A stretch of 42,028 nt of DNA from Bacteroidales bacterium (GTDB taxonomy: Bacteria; Bacteroidota; Bacteroidia; Bacteroidales; UBA932), in contig JAQXOE010000061.1 in assembly GCA_029098505.1 (NCBI GenBank), forward strand, positions 1 to 42,028. Direction: 5' to 3'. Position 1 is the stretch's first letter; every line of letters begins with the position of its first letter. The notes beneath the pieces were generated by a model that saw only the letters and a list, made by a program, of their open reading frames with translations, made no database searches and was not told the DNA's origin. Below, one piece after another: positions 8,675-16,353 of the stretch. The translations under genes were made by a program, and so were the position numbers.

Positions 8675-9022
8675 ATGGCCGACAACGATTGGAAGAAAAG
8701 ACTTGGGGTAGTCTATTCCACAGACCCCTCATTCAAGTTTTCAGAAGAACCCGCTATTGAAGAGGAGGAGACCCTCGAAGCGGGCAAACAGAAGCTCATT
8801 GTCACCATTTACAGGAGCGGCAGAGCAGGAAAGCAGGTGACCCTGGTTAAGGGTTTCATCGGCAGGGAAGAGGATTTGGCAGCCCTCGGTAAGACCCTGA
8901 AAGTGAAATGCGGAGTCGGCGGAAGCGTCAAGAATGGAGAAATCGCCATTCAGGGAGACCTGAGGGACAAGGTGACCAAACTCCTCATTGACCTGGGGTA
9001 CAAAGCTAAACGGGGCAATTGA
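8675..9022 (+). CDS. Translation initiation factor SUI1/eIF1-like protein (YciH family)
   Basis: A 115-residue protein of the bacterial SUI1/YciH family, which is related to eIF1 and thought to act on start-codon selection at the 30S subunit. The SUI1 core is seen in KQVTLVKGFIG, CGVGGSVKNGEIAIQGD and the closing KLLIDLGYKAK. An acidic stretch (EEPAIEEEETLE) precedes it, as in Bacteroidota members. The start is set at the third ATG (8675, MADNDWKKRLGVVYST). Earlier ATGs at 8663 and 8672 are possible but lie within about 10-18 bases of the -7 box at 8647-8654. It overlaps the next gene at TGATG. Confidence 0.9.
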   Translation: MADNDWKKRLGVVYSTDPSFKFSEEPAIEEEETLEAGKQKLIVTIYRSGRAGKQVTLVKGFIGREEDLAALGKTLKVKCGVGGSVKNGEIAIQGDLRDKVTKLLIDLGYKAKRGN

Positions 9023-9768
9023 TGCCGATCATTGATTCAACACGCACGGTCCTCCCCCTCGAGGAGGCTTTCACTTCCGACACCCTGCACCTGTCGGAAA
9101 AGGCTGCGCGCGTGCTGAGCGAACCGGCCCTCTCCTGGAGCGACTATCCCGCCAACTACATACTGCTGACAGTTTTCACTTTCATTGCCATCATCAGCCT
9201 CAGGCGTATGCTCAATATCCTGCCGCGGCTGCTCAATAGCCTGACGCGATGGAAGGTCTGCCTGAGCATAGACGCGAGCCTGCAAGAGAAAACTGACAGG
9301 AATATGCTCGGCCTGCTGTACACCATTCCCATTGCGCTGACGCTCGACAGATATGCAATACTTGAAATCGGGGCAATGGAAGCGATTCCACCAGCCTACC
9401 ACGGACTGGCCGTCACCGCTCTCATCTTCCTCGTTCTCTTACTCCGCTGTCTCATCTTCCTGCTGTTGAGCACAAGGGTCAGGAAGCTTGAACTCTTCCG
9501 GACTGCCCACAGTTCCTTCTTCAACTATTGGATACTTACAGGGCTCCTGACTGTGTTCACCGCGAGCCTTGCGACCGTGTTCAGAATCGAACCTGAACTT
9601 ACCCGACAGATAGTAAAGTGGGAAATAATAAGCCTTTACGCACTTGCAGTTTTACGTAAATCACAAATTTTGAGGTCTTTTTGCAATCCTTTTCGCACTT
9701 TTTTGTATCTTTGTGCCCTCGAATTAGTACCTACCGGCGCTTTGATTGCCGGAGTAATACTTCTATAG
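9022..9768 (+). CDS. DUF4271 integral membrane protein
   Basis: A 248-residue protein. After a soluble N-terminus of about 45 residues come roughly six hydrophobic helices, and it ends in the conserved-looking FLYLCALELVPTGALIAGVILL region, given here in part as FLYLCALELVPTG. DUF4271 is a Bacteroidota-restricted family almost always found just upstream of hemD; its function is not known. The start codon overlaps the stop of the SUI1 gene (TGATG), which suggests translational coupling. A TTG three bases earlier is a less likely start. The 3' end of this CDS carries the hemD promoter (9680-9713). Confidence 0.85.
   Translation: MPIIDSTRTVLPLEEAFTSDTLHLSEKAARVLSEPALSWSDYPANYILLTVFTFIAIISLRRMLNILPRLLNSLTRWKVCLSIDASLQEKTDRNMLGLLYTIPIALTLDRYAILEIGAMEAIPPAYHGLAVTALIFLVLLLRCLIFLLLSTRVRKLELFRTAHSSFFNYWILTGLLTVFTASLATVFRIEPELTRQIVKWEIISLYALAVLRKSQILRSFCNPFRTFLYLCALELVPTGALIAGVILL
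9680..9713 (+). promoter_or_regulatory. Promoter of hemD inside the DUF4271 coding region
   Basis: TTTG at 9680-9683 and TATCTTTG at 9706-9713 are separated by 22 bases, a good match to the Bacteroidota consensus TTTG-N19-22-TAnnTTTG. The site lies wholly within the last ~90 bases of the DUF4271 gene, so its bases also encode part of the conserved C-terminus. It would drive hemD-rnpA-yidD. Confidence 0.75.
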
Positions 9769-9798
9769 CGCCGTTGGGCATTAAGTAGTGATACAAAA

Positions 9799-10542
9799 AT
9801 GAGCATTAATAAGATACTTGTTTCGCAGCAGACCCCGGTCAACCCTGCACCCTATACCACGCTCCAGGAAAAGTACAATGTAGCAATTGAATTCAGGCAG
9901 TTCTTCAAGGTGGAGCCACTCTCATCAAAAGAATTCAGGGCACAGAGAGTCAACGTTCTCGACTACACCGCTGTCGTTTTTTCTTCAAAACACGCCATTG
10001 ACGCATACTTCCATATCTGCGAAGAGCTCCGCATCAAGGTTCCGGAAACTATGAAATATTTCTGCACGACTGAAGCCGTGGCAAACTACCTCCAGAAGCA
10101 CATAGTGTACAGAAAGAGAAAAATCTTCTTCGGAAACGGCACCCCACAGTCTGTGATTGACGCAATAGGCAGCAAGCACAAGGGCGAAAAATTTCTTATA
10201 ACCACCTCTGATTCAGGCAATGCCGAAGCATACACCAGCCTTTTCGAAGAAAGCGGCCTGGAGTATAAAGCAGCAGCCTTCATCAAATCGGTGTCACAGG
10301 ACGTAAAAGATATGGACATAAAGGCCTACGATTTGGTCGTAGTGTTCAACCCATATGACATAAAGTCACTTTATGAAAACTATCCGGACTTCCAGCAGGG
10401 CAATACCAAATTCATTACCTATGGAAAGACCGTGGTAAAATCAATGGAGGAGGCAGGCCTGGAGATGGTGATCAAAGCACCGAATCCTGACTGCTCATCT
10501 GTCGCCAGCGCTATTGAGTGTTATCTTAAGGACAACGCATAG
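9799..10542 (+). CDS. hemD: Uroporphyrinogen-III synthase
   Basis: HemD closes and isomerises hydroxymethylbilane to uroporphyrinogen III in the cytoplasm (tetrapyrrole synthesis). The 247-residue product has the expected length and two Rossmann-like halves. Typical landmarks include VVFSSKHAIDAYF in the first half, FLITTSDSGNAEAYTSLFEESG in the second (shown in part by SDSGNAEAY), and VVVFNPYDIKSLYENYPDF near the end, with VVFNPYDIKSLY matching the family's Phe/Tyr-containing active-site strand. Sequence conservation in HemD is always low, so the call leans also on the DUF4271-hemD-rnpA order, which is common in Bacteroidota. Confidence 0.88.
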   Translation: MSINKILVSQQTPVNPAPYTTLQEKYNVAIEFRQFFKVEPLSSKEFRAQRVNVLDYTAVVFSSKHAIDAYFHICEELRIKVPETMKYFCTTEAVANYLQKHIVYRKRKIFFGNGTPQSVIDAIGSKHKGEKFLITTSDSGNAEAYTSLFEESGLEYKAAAFIKSVSQDVKDMDIKAYDLVVVFNPYDIKSLYENYPDFQQGNTKFITYGKTVVKSMEEAGLEMVIKAPNPDCSSVASAIECYLKDNA

Positions 10543-10605
10543 CCGCAGGCAGTTCAGCTAAAATTCACAGAGTTCCGGATACCCGGGACTCCCCAAAGGG
10601 ATACA

Positions 10606-10998
10606 ATGGACAACGGTCTTTCGAAAAGCGAAATCATTTCTGGCAAAAATGCCGTGAATGTCCTTATGAACCAAGGGCACTGGGGAGTGTGTGAAAACCT
10701 GAAATACTGCTGGCTGCTCCGCAAGGACGGAGAAGGCAACAGGATAATGGTATCCGTGCCCAAGCGCAATTTCAAACGCGCCGTAAAACGGAACCTGCTG
10801 AAAAGACGTCTGCGCGAGAGCTACCGCACCCAGAAAAAGCTCCTCCCGGCCAGCGCCGATGCGGACATCCTCTTCTTCTACAACACCAAGGAAATCCTCG
10901 ACTCAGAAACCATACGTGGCAATGTCGCCAAGGTTCTGGAAGCCGTTGCCGCAAAAGCAAAACAGCAAGAGTTTCAAGCTCAGCCGCTTAAGCACTAA
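10606..10998 (+). CDS. rnpA: Ribonuclease P protein component
   Basis: The protein subunit that aids the catalytic RNA of RNase P in removing 5' leaders from pre-tRNAs. The 130-residue basic protein contains VSVPKRNFKRAVKRNLLKRR, whose KRAVKRNLLKRRLRE core is the RNR motif helix that contacts the RNA. It lies 63 bp after hemD and 15 bp before yidD on the same strand. The association of rnpA with yidD is nearly universal. The start at 10606 (MDNGLSKSEII) is the first ATG in the frame and gives a family-typical N-terminus. Confidence 0.93.
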   Translation: MDNGLSKSEIISGKNAVNVLMNQGHWGVCENLKYCWLLRKDGEGNRIMVSVPKRNFKRAVKRNLLKRRLRESYRTQKKLLPASADADILFFYNTKEILDSETIRGNVAKVLEAVAAKAKQQEFQAQPLKH

Positions 10999-11013
10999 AG
11001 AAGAGCAAGAGGT

Positions 11014-11253
11014 ATGAATATCAAATCAAGCCTGAAGGCAATAATCAACGCCCCATTCGTTCTGCTGATAAAGTTCTACCAGCTGTGCATCTCCCCGCTC
11101 AAGCCTTCCTGCTGTCGTTTCACGCCTACCTGTTCGCAATACGCCCTTGAGGCTTTCCGCAAATATGGCCCCATCAAAGGCTTCTGGCTCTCACTGAAAC
11201 GCATCCTGCGCTGTCACCCCTGGGGCGGCTCAGGCTACGACCCCGTACCTTAA
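11014..11253 (+). CDS. yidD: Membrane protein insertion efficiency factor YidD
   Basis: A 79-residue protein of the YidD family, which assists YidC-dependent insertion of inner-membrane proteins. The family core is complete: [35 protein letters not shown] and the closing [17 protein letters not shown]. An amphipathic N-terminus ([18 protein letters not shown]) would lie at the membrane surface. It directly follows rnpA. The downstream gene is on the opposite strand 65 bp away, and no clear terminator was seen in that gap. Confidence 0.95.
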   Translation: MNIKSSLKAIINAPFVLLIKFYQLCISPLKPSCCRFTPTCSQYALEAFRKYGPIKGFWLSLKRILRCHPWGGSGYDPVP

Positions 11254-11318
11254 TCAAGCAGTTGAATCGTATCTTCGGCTGCCCTATCGACAGAATATGT
11301 AACAAAGAGCGCTTCCCA

Positions 11319-14300
11319 TTACTCGTACGAGAAATCGCGAGGAGCAGGAACTCCAGGGAGAGGCTTGCGGGTTTTAAGCTTTTCCAGGAGGACCTCAATA
11401 GCTTTGTCAAGCTGCTGGTCTATGCCGGCCTGCTGCTTGATAGGGTCATTGTCCACCCAGATATCAGGATCAACGCCGTGGTTTTCAATTATCCATTCTC
11501 CGCTCTTGGCATCATAGTTTGTAAAGAATGGCACACGGATGTCGGTTCCGTCCATAAATGGAAGGGAGCCGCTGATACCCACTATGCCACCCCAAGTGCG
11601 TGTTCCTATCAGTTCTCCCAGGCCTGTTGCCCTGAAGCTCCAAGGGAAGAGGTCTCCGTCGGATGCAGAATACTTGTCGATAAGGCATACTTTCGGTCCT
11701 ACGAATGTACCTTCCGGAATGGTTCCGATAAGGTCTGATCCCCTGCGCATTGTGAGTCTGTATGGCTCTCTGAGCAGACGTTCGATAACCATAGGTGAGA
11801 TGTTTCCGCCTCCGTTGGCTCTGTCATCAATAATCAAGGCCTCCTTGTCCAGCTGAGGATAATAGTAGCGGGCAAACTCATTGAGACCGTCGGCACTCAT
11901 ATCAGGTATGTAGATATAACCGATTTTGCCACCAGACTTCTTGTTGACATACTCAATATTGTTCATTACCCACTCATAGTGGTAAAGGCCGTATTCGTCG
12001 GCAATAGGCTCAACGACGATCTTATGAGCGCCATTCTCAGAAGCTTTGCTATTGATACTCAGCTCAGTAAGGACCCCGGCCTTGCCAACAAGCATAGAGT
12101 AGATATTGTCCGCAGTCGTGGTAGGAATGCCGTTTATGGCTACGATATAATCGCCCTCCTTTACATCCAGGCCAGGCATATTGAGAGGAGACCTGAGCGA
12201 TTCTGAATATTGCGCACCCTTGAAGATATGGTCTATCCTGTAGTATCCGCTCTTGTCACGGCTGATTCTGGCTCCGAGCAAGCCCATATCGATTCTTTCA
12301 GCCTTGGCATAGTTGCCCGGGCTGACATAAGCGTGACCGACGGTTAGTTCGCCTATCATTTCACCTATTACATAATTCAGGTCAAGGCGGCACTTTACAT
12401 ATGGAAGAAGAACCTCGTACTTGGCCCTCATTGCCTTCCAGTCTATGCCATGCATATTTTCAAGATAGAAACCGTCCCTGAATGCCCTCCAGGCCTCATC
12501 GAAAATCTGCGCCCACTCCTGAGGGTAGTCAATATCGGCAATAAGGCCGCTGATGGCAGTACCTCCGTCGAGGCCTACACGTCCGCGAGGAGCATCGGTA
12601 ATGAAGTACTGTCCGCCCTTCGAGAAGAGTGCCTTCTTTCCGACTATTGCGCTGAGATTGCCATCGGAAACGTTCTTGACCTCACCGCTCTCGAAGTCGA
12701 AGCTGCTGGTGCCGCCGCGGCCGCCGAAGAAGATGCTCTTTCCGTCGCAATAAATCGCCCTCGAAGCACCAGCTGCAGGAATTTTGACGATACGGTCGAA
12801 GATGCCTTCAGGGTCAATGCGAACGCTCACGCCCTCTTCCTTCGAGCCGGAAGCCGCCTTGCCGTCCTTGCCGGAAGGAGCGCTCTTGCTGTCATTGGCA
12901 ATTGAGGAAGCGCTCTTGCCATCCTTAGGGAGCAGCGGCGATGGAGTGTCGGCAGCGAGGATGGCCATATACATAGCGTTCATATTCGTATAGGCATAAT
13001 TCCACTCGATATTGCTATAGATTGGATTCAATTCACGCGATGAACTGAAAATCAAATACTTACCATCCGAACTGAAGATAGGGCCGTTAGAGCTGTACCA
13101 TTTCTCGGTCACAGCGAACTCCTTCTTCGTTTCGAGATTGCACACATAGATGACGCTCATCTCATTGGTCTCGGTCCTGGTATAGCTGATCCACTTGCTG
13201 TCCGGCGAGAAGACAGGACGGCTGAACTCACCGCTGGCGCTTGTGAGGACAAGCTTTCTGCCTCCGTCAGGTATGCTGAGCTGGACGAGACGGTTCTTTC
13301 TGTCAGTGTAAATCAAAGACTTGCTGTCCGGAGCCCAAGCCAGGCTGCGGATATATGTGTCGCTGTCCCTGGTAAGCTGCTTTGCTTCTATGGCGTCGGC
13401 ATCCTGGAGATAGATTTCAGTCTCGCCGCTGCGGTCAGAAATATACGCAATGTACTGACCATCAGGGGAAAGCATAGCTCCACGCTCATTGGCTCCCGGG
13501 GTACGGCTGAGGTTCTTGACCACGCCCTTGCCCACAGGTGCACTGAAAACTTCGCCACGAGCAGTCACCACAAAGCGGTCACCCTTCTCAGAGATGCTCA
13601 CCGAACTGAGATTCCTGCTGACATCCATCTTCTCGCCACGGGCATAAATACCCTCGGCATTCAGTTCAATGTCAATGCGTTTATACTGTTTGCTCACAGG
13701 GTCGAGGCTGTAGAGATAGCCTGCATTTTCGAAGACAATAAGCCTGCCGTTTGTACTTGGGAACTTGACATCATACTCCTTGAAGTCGGTAACCTTTGTG
13801 GTGGCACCGCTCTTGGTGTTATAGACGAAGATGTTCATCCAATGGTCACGGTCGGAGATGAAATAGATTTCATCGCCTATCCACATAGGCATAATATCCT
13901 GGGCCTCGTTCTCCGTGATGTTCTTCACGCTCTTGCCGTCGTAAATCCAGATATCGTCAGCCTGACCGCCGCGGTAGTACTTCCAGGTACGGAACTCGCG
14001 CATAGTACGGTTATATGCAAGTTTCTTTCCATCAGGAGAATAGCAGCAGAAACCGCCTTCAGGAAGAGGCAGTTCCTCACTCATTCCTCCCTTAGAGGAT
14101 ATGGTCCAGAGCTTGCCGATAAAGCCGTCGCCGATACGGTTTCTGTAGATGATGTTCCTGCCGTCAGGAGACCAGCCCATCACGATATTGTTCGGGCCCA
14201 TACGGTCGCCGAGGTCGTCCCTGCTGTTGGTGGAGGTATAGGTCAAGCGCTGAGGCTCTCCTCCCCTTGCAGGAATGGAGTACACTTCAGTATTGCCATC

Positions 14301-14546
14301 ATACTGGGCAGTAAAGGCAATGGTATTGCCGTCAGGAGAATACCTGGCGAACATTTCGTAACCGACGTGGGAGGTGAGGCGCACGGCCTGGCCTCCGCTG
14401 AGAGGCGCCTTGTAAAGGTCACCTGCGTAGGAGAAGACTACATCCTGTCCGTTGGTGGTAGGGAAACGGAGCAAACGTCCTTCTTCAGCGTTCAAAACAC
14501 TAATCGCTGCCGACATAAGCAGCATACTTACCAACAATCTTTTCAT
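11319..14546 (-). CDS. Tricorn-type S41 protease
   Basis: A 1075-residue secreted protease with a signal peptide (MKRLLVSMLLMSAAISVLNA). Residues ~25-540 are beta-propeller repeats of the PD40/WD40-like kind (recurrent YSPDGNTIAFT, FSPDSKWISYT). A Ser/Lys/Gly low-complexity linker at ~545-580 is followed by the tricorn core, a PDZ-like segment (~780-850, GDYIVAINGIPT) and the S41 domain. Catalytic landmarks are intact: VGHAYVSPG (His), RANGGGN, KYSASDGDLFPW with the nucleophile Ser at about 962, and ENHGVDPDIWVDN with the late Glu. It probably degrades oligopeptides in the periplasm. It sits 14 bp after the M48 gene, in one operon. Confidence 0.93.
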   Translation of the reverse strand: MKRLLVSMLLMSAAISVLNAEEGRLLRFPTTNGQDVVFSYAGDLYKAPLSGGQAVRLTSHVGYEMFARYSPDGNTIAFTAQYDGNTEVYSIPARGGEPQRLTYTSTNSRDDLGDRMGPNNIVMGWSPDGRNIIYRNRIGDGFIGKLWTISSKGGMSEELPLPEGGFCCYSPDGKKLAYNRTMREFRTWKYYRGGQADDIWIYDGKSVKNITENEAQDIMPMWIGDEIYFISDRDHWMNIFVYNTKSGATTKVTDFKEYDVKFPSTNGRLIVFENAGYLYSLDPVSKQYKRIDIELNAEGIYARGEKMDVSRNLSSVSISEKGDRFVVTARGEVFSAPVGKGVVKNLSRTPGANERGAMLSPDGQYIAYISDRSGETEIYLQDADAIEAKQLTRDSDTYIRSLAWAPDSKSLIYTDRKNRLVQLSIPDGGRKLVLTSASGEFSRPVFSPDSKWISYTRTETNEMSVIYVCNLETKKEFAVTEKWYSSNGPIFSSDGKYLIFSSSRELNPIYSNIEWNYAYTNMNAMYMAILAADTPSPLLPKDGKSASSIANDSKSAPSGKDGKAASGSKEEGVSVRIDPEGIFDRIVKIPAAGASRAIYCDGKSIFFGGRGGTSSFDFESGEVKNVSDGNLSAIVGKKALFSKGGQYFITDAPRGRVGLDGGTAISGLIADIDYPQEWAQIFDEAWRAFRDGFYLENMHGIDWKAMRAKYEVLLPYVKCRLDLNYVIGEMIGELTVGHAYVSPGNYAKAERIDMGLLGARISRDKSGYYRIDHIFKGAQYSESLRSPLNMPGLDVKEGDYIVAINGIPTTTADNIYSMLVGKAGVLTELSINSKASENGAHKIVVEPIADEYGLYHYEWVMNNIEYVNKKSGGKIGYIYIPDMSADGLNEFARYYYPQLDKEALIIDDRANGGGNISPMVIERLLREPYRLTMRRGSDLIGTIPEGTFVGPKVCLIDKYSASDGDLFPWSFRATGLGELIGTRTWGGIVGISGSLPFMDGTDIRVPFFTNYDAKSGEWIIENHGVDPDIWVDNDPIKQQAGIDQQLDKAIEVLLEKLKTRKPLPGVPAPRDFSYE

Positions 14547-14560
14547 TGCTTTATTGTCAA

Positions 14561-15322
14561 TTATTTACCGTATTTCTCAGCTCTGGCTTTCTGTCTTTCC
14601 GCCCTCTCCCTGTTGTCAGGATGGTCCGCGAAGCGCTGTGCAAGCACTGAAGAGCCATTGCCCTCAGAAAGGCTGGCAAGCTTGATGAGAGCATTGTACA
14701 TTGAATAGCTGCTGCGGCCGACGCTGACAGCGAAGTCGGTGCCGTAATCATCAGCAGCATATTCCTGCTTCTGTGAATATTGCGCATTAAGATATGCAGT
14801 GGCAATATTGCCGAGTGTGGCGGAGGTGATGGCTCCGAGAGTGCCTGCAGCTCCGACCAGATCCTGCGCTGCCGAAGCCATATAGGCCTTCTTCATTGCG
14901 TTTTTGGAGTCCTTGTGAACCACGTGGCCGATTTCGTGGCCGAGAACGGCAACAATTTCGTCGTCCGTCATCAGGTCCATAAGGCCTGTGTAAACTCTCA
15001 CTGAGCCGTCTCCACTCGCGAAAGCATTGACTTCCTTATTGTTATAAACCTTGAAATTCAAAGCCAAGCCCTCTACCTTGAAGTTCTTGGTTAGATTCTT
15101 CAAGCGTGTCGCATAGGCTCCTGTCTCAATCTTGTTCTGGCTGTCCATATATTGCACGGACTGGCTGCACAGCTCGACTATCTGCTCATCCGTGAGAGTA
15201 GTCGCAGTCATAAACTTGCCCGCCGCGGACGAGAGCCGCTCCTGGTCCCAGCTGGTGTTGGCAATAAGACCACAGCCGGAGAGCATCGAAGCCGCAAAAA
15301 GGATAATGAAGATCTTTCTCAT
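14561..15322 (-). CDS. M48 family metallopeptidase lipoprotein
   Basis: A 253-residue lipoprotein (signal with lipobox SMLSGCG, Cys 17). The zinc motif is HEIGHVVH, with a third ligand region in YAADDYGTDFA. Downstream SVLAQRFADHPDNRERAER resembles the C-terminus of Loi/YcaL-type M48 peptidases (FADHPD in particular). Members of this group act in envelope protein quality control on the periplasmic face. A Gly/Ala-rich segment between the zinc motif and the third ligand may form membrane-proximal helices. It lies between the 58-residue gene and the tricorn gene with 14-bp gaps on each side, consistent with one transcript. Confidence 0.93.
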   Translation of the reverse strand: MRKIFIILFAASMLSGCGLIANTSWDQERLSSAAGKFMTATTLTDEQIVELCSQSVQYMDSQNKIETGAYATRLKNLTKNFKVEGLALNFKVYNNKEVNAFASGDGSVRVYTGLMDLMTDDEIVAVLGHEIGHVVHKDSKNAMKKAYMASAAQDLVGAAGTLGAITSATLGNIATAYLNAQYSQKQEYAADDYGTDFAVSVGRSSYSMYNALIKLASLSEGNGSSVLAQRFADHPDNRERAERQKARAEKYGK

Positions 15323-15336
15323 AAAACAACAGGGCT

Positions 15337-15513
15337 TTATTTCTTGAGCATACCGCCAAGGATGCTGGTGGCTGCGCCGAGCAAGCCGCTTCCTGCCTTC
15401 TTTGAAGAACCTCCCTGCAAAGTGAGGAGTATATCATTGAGGTCAACAGGGATTTCCACTTTACCTGCTGCTGCCACTACCTGTTGAGCGATAATTTCAG
15501 TAATGTTGGCCAT
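15337..15513 (-). CDS. Small hypothetical protein (58 aa), first gene of the M48/tricorn operon
   Basis: Translating the minus strand from the ATG at 15513 gives 58 codons and a TAA at 15337-15339. The protein begins MANITEIIAQQVVAAAG, has a middle IPVDLNDILLTLQGG and ends in a Gly/Ala/Leu-rich tail closing ILGGMLKK. No signal peptide is apparent; the tail could be a weakly amphipathic or membrane-associating helix. The family is not recognised. It is judged real because of its composition, its ATG 14 bp-spaced arrangement with the M48 gene, and the lack of another explanation for this stretch. A strong hairpin (15539-15569) precedes it. Confidence 0.65.
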   Translation of the reverse strand: MANITEIIAQQVVAAAGKVEIPVDLNDILLTLQGGSSKKAGSGLLGAATSILGGMLKK

Positions 15514-15538
15514 AATTCTATAGTGTTTGTTGTTTCTT

Positions 15539-15569
15539 GATTCCGAAAAATAGGCATTTTTTCGGAATC
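15539..15569. promoter_or_regulatory. 12-bp perfect inverted repeat upstream of the 58-aa gene
   Basis: GATTCCGAAAAA (15539-15550) is mirrored by TTTTTCGGAATC (15558-15569) around a 7-base centre. No U-run follows on either strand, so it is not a standard terminator. It stands 26 bases upstream of the start of the 58-residue gene. It could be an operator or a 5'-leader hairpin for the M48/tricorn operon. A weak -7-like TTTCTTTG lies just upstream on the minus strand. Confidence 0.6.
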
Positions 15570-15634
15570 TTCAAAGAAAGCTTGTGACAGAAGTCCGGAG
15601 CGTCTATGGATATCTAAAAATTCTGAAGAAAAAT

Positions 15635-15665
15635 TTTGTATTTTAAGAAAAGTGTCGTACATTTG
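15635..15665 (+). promoter_or_regulatory. Promoter of the tRNA genes
   Basis: TTTG at 15635-15638 and TACATTTG at 15658-15665 are 19 bases apart, a near-perfect Bacteroidota promoter, 34 bases before the tRNA-Gln gene. Confidence 0.85.
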
Positions 15666-15699
15666 CAATCCCAAAACGAAAGGGGAATTGACATAACAC

Positions 15700-15773
15700 T
15701 GAGATATGGTGTAATGGTAGCACTACAGATTCTGGCTCTGTCAGTGAGGGTTCGAATCCTTCTATCTCAACCA
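15700..15773 (+). tRNA. tRNA-Gln (anticodon CTG), CCA encoded
   Basis: A full cloverleaf is visible: acceptor TGAGATA with TATCTCA, the D arm with AATGG loop sequence, anticodon stem ACAGA/TCTGT with loop TTCTGGC (anticodon CTG, reading CAG), and the T arm GAGGG/TTCGAAT/CCTTC with wobble pairs. The U1-A72 pair is typical of tRNA-Gln. Discriminator A is at 15770 and the CCA end at 15771-15773 is encoded. A good promoter lies upstream. Confidence 0.93.
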
Positions 15774-15863
15774 ATAATTTGATAATTTGGCAGTTACGGA
15801 ATTACACACAGTTTTTCGCACGCTTCACGGATTATCAGAGTTTTGAGGAACGAGGTTCCGAAG

Positions 15864-15899
15864 GCCGGGGATGACAAGTTTTGCTACTCCGGCGTTTTA
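15864..15899 (+). terminator. Possible terminator between the tRNA genes
   Basis: GCCGG (15864-15868) pairs with CCGGC (15889-15893) around a 20-base loop and is followed by GTTTTA. A small hairpin (GGAAC/GTTCC, 15847-15859) precedes it. It could end the tRNA-Gln transcript, but no promoter for tRNA-Met was seen after it, so it may instead be a spacer structure in a common precursor. Confidence 0.4.
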
Positions 15900-15907
15900 A
15901 AAAAAAT

Positions 15908-15981
15908 GGCGGGGTAGCTCAGCTGGCTAGAGCGTCGGATTCATAATCCGGAGGTCGTGGGATCATGCCCCACTCCCGCTA
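15908..15981 (+). tRNA. tRNA-Met (anticodon CAT)
   Basis: The cloverleaf is: acceptor GGCGGGG with TCCCGCT (G-T pairs at both ends), D stem GCTC/GAGC, anticodon stem TCGGA/TCCGG with loop TTCATAA (anticodon CAT), and T stem GTGGG/CCCAC. Discriminator A is at 15981; CCA is not encoded. The acceptor and arms look like an elongator tRNA-Met. A tRNA-Ile2 (CAT, modified to lysidine) is the main alternative. The T loop is ATCATGC, not the usual TTCRANN, so bases 54 and 58 are both altered. Confidence 0.88.
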
Positions 15982-16045
15982 CAAATTACCAACATATCAG
16001 ACTTGCCGAGTATGAAGGCGATGCTCTGGAAATCCAAATATAGCT

Positions 16046-16073
16046 GTCATCCGATATAACGGGTGGCTTTTTT
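16046..16073 (+). terminator. Intrinsic terminator after tRNA-Met
   Basis: GTCATCCG (16046-16053) pairs over all eight positions (two G-T wobbles) with CGGGTGGC (16060-16067), loop ATATAA, and six T residues follow. It lies 65 bases past tRNA-Met and ends the tRNA transcript. Confidence 0.85.
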
Positions 16074-16099
16074 CGTTTATGGCCCTTCGGTTCCGGGGC

Positions 16100-16348
16100 T
16101 CAATAGAAGACCAGTTCCGAACAGCCAATGAGGCTTTCGTGACTGATACGCCAGATATCCTTGAGACTCAAGTGCTTGCTTTTTCCATCCTCGAAAATCA
16201 ATTTGACAGAGCTGACCCTGCCTTCGTGAAAGCCGGGAACCACCTCGAAATTTTCACCCTGTCTCGGATTGAAAGGCTCGAGGAAAGTACCGTCAGCATT
16301 AAGAGGGCGAGACCAGAGAAGAAATCGCCAGGGAAATGGACCTGAGCG
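16100..16348 (-). pseudogene. Start-less open frame, probable gene remnant
   Basis: The minus-strand frame is open from an in-frame TGA at 16349-16351 to TGA at 16100-16102. It reads like real protein (RPLNADGTFLEPFNPRQGEN, then FHEGRVSSVKLIFEDGKSK, then HLSLKDIWRISHESLIG). There is no ATG; a GTG deep in the frame could start only ~47 residues. The first part weakly recalls the RP.NADG.F.EPF.P segment of GH92 mannosidases, but this is from memory and uncertain. The second part was not recognised. The region just upstream also reads protein-like in another frame, which would fit a frameshift. It follows the TolC gene and may be the end of a deleted gene. Confidence 0.4.
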
Positions 16349-16353
16349 TCAAA

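Noticed and set aside
13842..14708. 288-codon plus-strand frame inside the tricorn gene
   Set aside because: Antisense to the signal peptide and propeller repeats of the protease, with no motif of its own.
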